Below are positions 6,762 to 11,639 of a DNA stretch of 11,639 bases, one piece after another. The stretch comes from Candidatus Omnitrophota bacterium (lineage in GTDB: Bacteria; Omnitrophota; Gorgyraeia; Gygaellales; Profunditerraquicolaceae): assembly GCA_016867005.1 (NCBI GenBank), contig VGKM01000027.1:1-11639 (forward strand), read 5' to 3'. How positions within the stretch are numbered: the first letter of the stretch is position 1; each line of letters opens with the position of its first letter. The position numbers and the translations under genes are program-made. The notes under the pieces are model-generated. The model searched no databases. It was given only the letters and a program-made list of their open reading frames with translations, and had not been told where the DNA came from.

Positions 6762-6785
6762 TTATTTATTTGCAGGAGATTAGCA

Positions 6786-7409
6786 ATGGCGCGATCCGAA
6801 CCTAAAGTCAAAAATACGATAGTTTTTGTGGATGGGCAAAGTTTGTACCGTTCTGCCAAGGATGCATTTGGTTATTTCTATCCTAATTATGATATTAAGC
6901 TATTATCTGAAAATATCTGTAAGCGTCAAGTTTGGGCATTAAAAGACATATATTTCTATACCGGTGTGCCGGACCCGCAAGATAATGCTTTTTGGCATAA
7001 ATTTTGGAGCAAGAAATTAAGTTATATGGGGCGTTTAGGGATTAAGATTTTTTCCCGCTCCTTGCGGTATCACAATGAAGATTTTACCTGTCCATCCTGT
7101 AAGAAAAAATACACCTCTCTCGTAGGTCACGAAAAAGGGGTAGATGTACGGATAGCGCTTGATGTTATTAGGTTGGCGCATGAGAAACAATATGACGTTG
7201 CTATTATTCTTAGTCAGGACCAAGATCTTAGCGAAGTAGCTGATGAAGTACGCAGAATTTCCCATGAACAGAATCGCTGGATAAAGATATCTTCGTCATT
7301 CCCAATAAGTCCTACCAAAAAAGATAATCGTGGTATCAATAAAACAGATTGGCTTACGATTGATAGAAAATTATACGATTCTTGTATAGATCCGAATGAT
7401 TACCGGTAA
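6786..7409 (+). CDS. NYN-domain (PIN-like, LabA/DUF88-type) putative ribonuclease
   Basis: A 207-residue soluble protein with the acidic pattern of the NYN/PIN-like metal-dependent nuclease superfamily. Asp16 is in the first strand (TIVFVDGQSLYRSA). Glu116 and Asp120 lie in HEKGVDVRIALDVIRLA, and Asp145 and Asp147 in AIILSQDQDLSEVADEV. These correspond to the NYN 'vfiDgeNl', 'eKgvDv.la.D' and 'SgDsDf.p' motifs, with Gln replacing the usual Gly at residue 144. A CPSC pair (102-105) sits in an insertion before the second motif, perhaps half of a metal site. The expected role is RNA cleavage; the target is unknown. AGGAG at 6774-6778 supports the start. It has its own promoter and leader hairpin and sits alone between two repeat-rich intergenic regions beside a broken tRNA, suggesting a mobile or defence-type cassette gene. 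No antitoxin-like partner is seen. Confidence 0.85.
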   Translation: MARSEPKVKNTIVFVDGQSLYRSAKDAFGYFYPNYDIKLLSENICKRQVWALKDIYFYTGVPDPQDNAFWHKFWSKKLSYMGRLGIKIFSRSLRYHNEDFTCPSCKKKYTSLVGHEKGVDVRIALDVIRLAHEKQYDVAIILSQDQDLSEVADEVRRISHEQNRWIKISSSFPISPTKKDNRGINKTDWLTIDRKLYDSCIDPNDYR

Positions 7410-7410
7410 G

Positions 7411-7444
7411 AAAAGTTTTAAAAGAGGGCCTAAAACAGGCTTTT
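7411..7444 (+). terminator. weak terminator-like hairpin after the NYN gene
   Basis: GCCT (7428-7431), AAAAC loop, AGGC (7437-7440), then TTTT; the A-run upstream could prolong the stem against the T-run, as in bidirectional terminators. The GC stem is only four pairs, so termination would be weak. Confidence 0.35.
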
Positions 7445-7464
7445 AGATGCCTAAAATAAGCCGT

Positions 7465-7507
7465 AAATTAATTAGCAGTGAATTAGCAGTTAGCTGCTAA
7501 TTAATTT
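7465..7507 (+). repeat. nested palindromes with two alternative hairpins
   Basis: AAATTAATTAGCAG (7465-7478) and CTGCTAATTAATTT (7494-7507) form a perfect 14-bp inverted repeat with a 15-nt loop. The unit AATTAGCAGT is duplicated (7470-7479 and 7481-7490), so the right arm can instead pair with the second copy (AATTAGCAG 7481-7489, TTAG loop, CTGCTAATT 7494-7502). The two folds exclude each other. No T-run follows (TTTGGTTAAA), so this is not a standard terminator. It could be a protein-binding site or an element end. Confidence 0.75.
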
Positions 7508-7517
7508 GGTTAAATAG

Positions 7518-7541
7518 TGCACATTATTTTGCATATTATTT
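7518..7541 (+). repeat. tandem 12-bp repeat containing the right copy of the NYN-flanking repeat
   Basis: TGCACATTATTT (7518-7529) is followed directly by TGCATATTATTT (7530-7541), differing at one position. The span 7521-7536 is the right-hand partner of the repeat at 6498-6513. Short tandem AT-rich units next to palindromes are typical of binding-site arrays or element termini, but no function can be assigned. Confidence 0.5.
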
Positions 7542-7584
7542 CTTAAATATCTTCTTTATCCCCAAACGCTTCCAATTATTTACC

Positions 7585-7635
7585 TGCGGTAGCCTTCCTG
7601 TAATTTTATCAACAACTCTGACGAAGGCTACCGCA
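7585..7635 (+). repeat. perfect 13-bp inverted repeat with 25-nt spacer
   Basis: TGCGGTAGCCTTC (7585-7597) is the exact reverse complement of GAAGGCTACCGCA (7623-7635). The arms are much more GC-rich than the flanks. Neither side is followed by a T-run. On the minus strand, 7646 down to 7536 is open for 36 codons and reads as a basic peptide ending ...NNWKRLGIKKIFKK, without a start codon. Either a structured element or the end of a decayed minus-strand gene is possible. Confidence 0.6.
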
Positions 7636-7713
7636 TAGTTATCTCGCTAAAACTATCCAAAACCAGCACTCAAACAAAAGAGAAAGCGGTTTCCTGAAGC
7701 CTTTCTTTCAATC

Positions 7714-7741
7714 TTGATTTTACATACCTTTATGTTATATT
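7714..7741 (+). promoter_or_regulatory. putative extended -10 promoter of the 1272-residue protein gene
   Basis: TTGATT (7714-7719), 16 bp, TATATT (7736-7741), with an extended -10 TG at 7733-7734. Initiation near 7748 leaves a leader of about 54 nt before the ATG at 7802. The leader contains a tiny open frame, ATG at 7761 to TGA at 7785-7787 (MAERPKIL), and no recognisable Shine-Dalgarno in front of the main start. Confidence 0.5.
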
Positions 7742-7801
7742 CTTTATACTTAAAGTAAATATGGCTGAGAGACCAAAAATCTTGTGATAATCAAGCTATA
7801 A

Positions 7802-10800
7802 ATGATGAAAAATAGGCTCCTAAGAATTTTATCTATTTTATTATGCTTTTTGCTTTGCTTTGAGCAATCCGGCTTCGCTCAGATTATTGGCCAACTGGAT
7901 GTTTCCGGCCATTTAGCCGGCTTACACAATGCTTTTGCTCCTGATGCCTTCCGCCCCTTACATCTAAGATACCTTTCCTACGATACCCTGAATAATAGTT
8001 TTAAGTTACTTCTGGATAAAGGCGATCAACTGAAGGGGTTCATTCCCGATAAGGTGGCTGTCCCTGAAGTCGAGTTGGCGACTAAAGAGCTGATGAATTA
8101 CTTTTTCATTGGTTTAACTCTGCCTAATGATAGCTTCTGGGTAAACTTGAGGCCTGATTCACCCGATAATATCATTGACCCGGCCTTAGCCCAAACTGAT
8201 GTGGGAAGAATCTTGCTGGAAAGCGACTTGCAGCTTAAAAAGGATACCGCAAGATTTACCTCTCCTCAAACTCCCGAAGGCAAGGAATATTGGGATAAAC
8301 TATACCAAAAAGCAGGCGAAATCTTTGGCTCACAGAATATAACTATTCCTACCTTAACCCGTCCTTGGATTGTGCCGGACGAAATCATTATCCGCGAAAC
8401 TACAGACTCAGTATATATCTACAAAGCCACTCTTAAAGTAATGCTTGAGCAGGATTATCTTAAAGACTCTGCAGTTTACAATTTCCAAGACGACAGGTTA
8501 AAGGAGCTCAATGAATACTCCTCCCAGTTAATCCGTGAACTCATTATCCCTAAACTTACCCAAGAACTGAATTCCTCCAAGCGTTATGCATCTTTAAGGC
8601 AGGTTTACTACTCTCTTATCATGGCGCAGTGGTTTAAGGCAAGGTTTATCAACCAAAACAGCCCCTACTCCCGGCTCATCAATAGAAGAGACCTTACTGG
8701 CCTGACTTCTAAAGAAGACTGGTCAAAGAGTACCTACTTTCAAGCCTATCAGAAGTCATTTAAAGATGGCGAATACAATATCCAAGAGCCGGTGTATAGC
8801 GTATTTGGTCAAACAATTAGGAGTTATTTTTCAGGAGGGGAAATATTCAATCTCGGGCAGATGCCTAAACAGGGAGAAGAAATACGCAATCCAGAGACAG
8901 GAACTACTATATCTTCAATACCTACCAGTATAACAATATCCAAAGCCATAACCAAAGGAAAGAACCTTTTGTCTGTTATGCTAGTGATAACAGGAATCGG
9001 CCTAGGTTCAGCCAATTCAGCAGAGGTTAAAGTAATAAATGCAGAAACTCCTCCAGCTATTGAGTATCTAGATAAAGTAGGCGCGGTCGAAGGAATTGCT
9101 CAAAAGGTAACTCTATTATTTCATAAGCATATAAATCCCGAACTGGTCAACATTTATATGGAACAATTAACCAATATCGACATAATGTTTGCAAAACGTT
9201 TTGTAGAAAGAGATACTGATATTAAAAAGGAACGAGGCATAGAGGAGGGGATGAAGTATTTACTTGGGCTTACGGAACTTAATACTGAAGAATATGACAA
9301 GCAATACAGGGATTCTTTGAATACGCTTTCGCGTTACAGAATGTTAGTTTCGGAAATATGGTCAAAGGAATCCTCTTTAATTAAAAAATTTAGAGAAGAA
9401 ATAGAAGTTATTAAGGGGGGAGTTTCTCAACATGCCTTTTCGGCTATCGGCATAGAATTGACCCCGGAAGAACTAACGAGGCAAAAGAAAAGCGCTAAAG
9501 ATTTACGGAAAGAAATAATTGATAACCTTAAAGCAGCCGATGCCACAGATTATTTGCAGAGGGAGGACGATTTGTTTTTAACGTTAGTGGGTCCGGAAGT
9601 TTATCTATTTGGTACCGAATATCAGCCTTTCATAAAAGGAGAAATAAAACTTATCGGTTTAGAATCTCCACAAATTAAAGACAGGGGTGGCAAGCTTATT
9701 GAGGCCTTTAATAAGGCCGAAAGGCAATTATTAGAGCTAAGGCCGGATATTGAGAAACAGTGGTATGAATTTAAATTTAAGATTAATAATAATGGGCGTC
9801 TGTTGTCTTACTATGAAATAGATGAAGAACAGAATCTTTTATTTAAAGACAATAACACCGGGAGAAAAGAGGCAGACAATGCGATAAATGTCTTATTGGA
9901 ATTCTATAGAAATGCTGAGGAAAGGGATAAGTATGCTGCGGAACAGATAACAGCCAGTAAAGAAAACATTTTGGTCATTCGTGGAGAAGAACATAGGTCT
10001 GTTTTTTTGCAAGAAATGAAAAAAATATCTAACTATAACAAGATGATAGACATAAAGGAAACAAATGAAGAGAAAGACAATGAACCCAATTCTCTAAAGG
10101 GACGACAGCCGCCTAAGCCGTCTTTTGGCCATTCTGGCAATGAAGTAGACAAGCAATTTATTGAAGCACAGCAGGCAATCCAAAAAAAAGATTTTGCAGA
10201 AGCTAAAAATAAAGTCCGTGAAGCTATCAGGCTATTACGCGATATAGATTATGAAGAATTAGATGATTCCAATTTTCCAGTTGCCGATATGGTTAACCAA
10301 ACAAAAGTAGCAATTTGGGTGTTGGAGCAGTTAACAGGCAATACTTCAGTGGACAATGAAATTTTAGAGCTGCTTTCTCAACTACGCAGAGGCAAGAATG
10401 GCTTGGAGTTAAAAGAAGCACTTGGATATAAAACAAATGAACAGGATGGGGTGGAAGAGAGAGCAATCAATTTAGCAAAACAACTCCAGGATATAGCGAG
10501 CAAACCAATTGTGCTGTCTGATGCAACGAAAAAGCAACAGGAATATTATGCTTATAGCAATATTATGAGGATATTACTTGTAGTTTTTGGGTATATACCA
10601 GCTTATGGCTATCTTAGACTCAGCATTCCGGAAGTAGAAACTTTGAAATCTTTCATTGCCCAATACCCTGAAGAGTATGGGATAGATTCTAATAATACTG
10701 AAATTATTTTTTATAATAAAAAGGCTGTAACCAAAATAGCGCCTATGGTAAAGGGTGAATTTATCCTGCGAGGAATTACGGCACAAGAGATAGTAGCAAA

Positions 10801-11620
10801 TGTGGCCATGCAACAAAAAGCCCTAGATGGAGTAATTTTTGGGTTCCCCTTAAGTGATATAAGAGCGTTCAAAAGCGGCCGTAGAGATGGTGCAATTGGC
10901 GGTAGTGAGTTTATCAGTTGGAGTACTTTTCCGGGCAATGAAGATGAATATTTAAAAGTAAGAAATAGGCTACTAGCTGGGGAAGCAAAAATAAAACAGG
11001 CATTAGCTCAAGCAGGAATGAGAATTATCGAGAGACCAGAAATAGACAAAAATATAATCCATATCACATCAGGGTTACCTTCAGAGTTACAAGCTCAATT
11101 AGTAAGCAGAGAAAAAGAAGAAATCAATCTTCAGAAACCGAACAAAAATGACAATGAAAAAAGCGACGAGAGAAATTACCGTAATGTACAAATGTTTAAG
11201 AAGTTTATTAAAGATTATGCTTCTCAGGAAAATCTAAATGTCAATAATGCTATAGAAATATTGAGGGGGAAAAGAATTATTGATTTGGGGTGCGGTAAAA
11301 ATGGTTTTTTAGTTCACGCGCTTCGTAATTCCTATGGATTAGATGCTTATGGTGTTGATCTTGACCTTGAAGAAAATGTTGCATATCCTTATTTAAGTAA
11401 AGGTGATATGACAAATCTATCTAGGTTGACAGATAAGGAATTTGATATAGTAATATCTATACTAACTTTATGCACAGAAGTTTTTGAGTGGAATAACAAT
11501 AATAGATATAGAAGCGAGGAAGAATTTTATGACGCAACGGCTAAAGAGATAAAACGCGTTTTAAAATCAAACGGGGAATTCTGGTATATGCCTGGTTTTG
11601 AAGGTCCGAAAAGGTTATAA
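7802..11620 (+). CDS. very long secreted modular protein with C-terminal SAM-methyltransferase-like domain
   Basis: I do not recognise this 1272-residue protein as a named family. It opens with a signal peptide (residues 1-27: basic start, hydrophobic core ILSILLCFLLCF, likely cut after GFA). Next is a module to about 370 containing 'PLHLRYLSYDTLNNSFKLLLDKGD' and ending near GQTIRSYFSGG (336-346); such leaders recall very long Omnitrophota proteins. A second hydrophobic segment lies at 389-404. Region 430-760 weakly resembles ChaN/Tiki-type proteins (HKHINPE, LIGLE at 617-621, GEEH at 728-731). After a Pro-rich linker (767-779) come a TPR-like helical stretch (about 785-815), an unrecognised domain (about 920-1090, with GFPLSDI) and a class I methyltransferase start: DLGCGKNG (1161-1168), GVDLD (1184-1188), FDIVIS (1214-1219), and EIKRVLKSNGEFW near the end. 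The start has no Shine-Dalgarno; ATG codons at 7802 and 7805 are equivalent. Confidence 0.75.
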   Translation: MMKNRLLRILSILLCFLLCFEQSGFAQIIGQLDVSGHLAGLHNAFAPDAFRPLHLRYLSYDTLNNSFKLLLDKGDQLKGFIPDKVAVPEVELATKELMNYFFIGLTLPNDSFWVNLRPDSPDNIIDPALAQTDVGRILLESDLQLKKDTARFTSPQTPEGKEYWDKLYQKAGEIFGSQNITIPTLTRPWIVPDEIIIRETTDSVYIYKATLKVMLEQDYLKDSAVYNFQDDRLKELNEYSSQLIRELIIPKLTQELNSSKRYASLRQVYYSLIMAQWFKARFINQNSPYSRLINRRDLTGLTSKEDWSKSTYFQAYQKSFKDGEYNIQEPVYSVFGQTIRSYFSGGEIFNLGQMPKQGEEIRNPETGTTISSIPTSITISKAITKGKNLLSVMLVITGIGLGSANSAEVKVINAETPPAIEYLDKVGAVEGIAQKVTLLFHKHINPELVNIYMEQLTNIDIMFAKRFVERDTDIKKERGIEEGMKYLLGLTELNTEEYDKQYRDSLNTLSRYRMLVSEIWSKESSLIKKFREEIEVIKGGVSQHAFSAIGIELTPEELTRQKKSAKDLRKEIIDNLKAADATDYLQREDDLFLTLVGPEVYLFGTEYQPFIKGEIKLIGLESPQIKDRGGKLIEAFNKAERQLLELRPDIEKQWYEFKFKINNNGRLLSYYEIDEEQNLLFKDNNTGRKEADNAINVLLEFYRNAEERDKYAAEQITASKENILVIRGEEHRSVFLQEMKKISNYNKMIDIKETNEEKDNEPNSLKGRQPPKPSFGHSGNEVDKQFIEAQQAIQKKDFAEAKNKVREAIRLLRDIDYEELDDSNFPVADMVNQTKVAIWVLEQLTGNTSVDNEILELLSQLRRGKNGLELKEALGYKTNEQDGVEERAINLAKQLQDIASKPIVLSDATKKQQEYYAYSNIMRILLVVFGYIPAYGYLRLSIPEVETLKSFIAQYPEEYGIDSNNTEIIFYNKKAVTKIAPMVKGEFILRGITAQEIVANVAMQQKALDGVIFGFPLSDIRAFKSGRRDGAIGGSEFISWSTFPGNEDEYLKVRNRLLAGEAKIKQALAQAGMRIIERPEIDKNIIHITSGLPSELQAQLVSREKEEINLQKPNKNDNEKSDERNYRNVQMFKKFIKDYASQENLNVNNAIEILRGKRIIDLGCGKNGFLVHALRNSYGLDAYGVDLDLEENVAYPYLSKGDMTNLSRLTDKEFDIVISILTLCTEVFEWNNNNRYRSEEEFYDATAKEIKRVLKSNGEFWYMPGFEGPKRL
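11281..11617 (+). other. class I SAM-dependent methyltransferase-like domain, probably C-terminally short
   Basis: Within the long protein, motif I (IIDLGCGKNG), the acidic end of strand beta-2 (Asp1186 in GVDLD), motif IV-like FDIVISIL and the post-beta-4 helix with 'EIKRVLKSNGEFWYMPG' are in the right order and spacing for a Rossmann methyltransferase. The chain ends about 14 residues after strand beta-5, so strands beta-6 and beta-7 are missing. After the TAA (11618-11620) the same frame resumes immediately with ATG, but only a few codons are left in the window. Confidence 0.65.
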
Positions 11621-11639
11621 ATGTGTTTAAAAACAATGG

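Noticed and set aside
7465..7541. CRISPR array suggested by repeated AATTAGCAG and TGCAYATTATTT units.
   Set aside because: Units are 10-12 bp, directly adjacent and without unique spacers of regular length; no cas genes are present.
7761..7795. GGCTGAGAGACC before the long gene recalls the CTGAGA core of the TPP riboswitch.
   Set aside because: The other conserved parts (GGGGTGC upstream, CCTGAT and the GCGTAGGGA tail) are absent and the spacing is wrong; the gene is not a thiamine gene.
10100..10125. GACG...CGTC followed by TTTT inside the long gene as an internal terminator.
   Set aside because: The stem is only four pairs with a long loop and encodes a Pro-rich linker in an uninterrupted frame.

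Overview
The window is about 42% GC by eye and looks like a bacterial chromosome segment: a conserved housekeeping block on the left (1-6269) and an accessory, probably mobile or recently rearranged, region on the right (6270-11639). All convincing genes are on the + strand. The best guess for the source is a Candidatus Omnitrophota-type bacterium. This rests on the N-terminus of the very long secreted protein at 7802-11620, which resembles, from memory, leaders of very long proteins in that phylum; no search was run. The TonB genes indicate a Gram-negative-type cell with an outer membrane.

Left region: the C-terminal part of a BtuB-like TonB-dependent receptor (cut by the window edge) is followed by a TonB-like energy transducer, a plausible uptake pair. 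A very strong extended -10 promoter at 1401-1429 then opens a tight operon: cvpA-like membrane protein, NIF3/DUF34 metal-binding protein, dnaG primase and rpoD primary sigma factor. This is a variant of the classical macromolecular-synthesis operon with no rpsU next to dnaG.

Junction: after rpoD come a promoter-like sequence, a 40-nt hairpin and the 5' half of a CAU-anticodon tRNA gene that stops matching tRNA exactly at the 3' edge of the anticodon loop. No 3' half is seen in the window. This looks like the scar of an integrated element, a large tRNA interruption or an assembly junction. The DNA just after it carries short tandem and inverted repeats like those around integrase attachment sites, but no integrase gene.

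Right region: a promoter and a 5'-leader hairpin precede a stand-alone NYN/PIN-like nuclease gene. It is flanked by near-identical 16-bp direct repeats (6498-6513 and 7521-7536). A 392-bp intergenic stretch then holds two strong palindromes, a tandem 12-mer and the promoter of the last gene. That gene encodes a 1272-residue exported modular protein: a signal peptide, a conserved-looking N-terminal module, a second hydrophobic segment, a region weakly recalling ChaN/Tiki (TraB-like) proteins, a TPR-like linker, an unrecognised domain and a C-terminal SAM-methyltransferase fold that appears to end early. A signal peptide on a SAM-dependent enzyme is the most puzzling combination here, and the modular secreted protein is the best candidate for an undescribed system.
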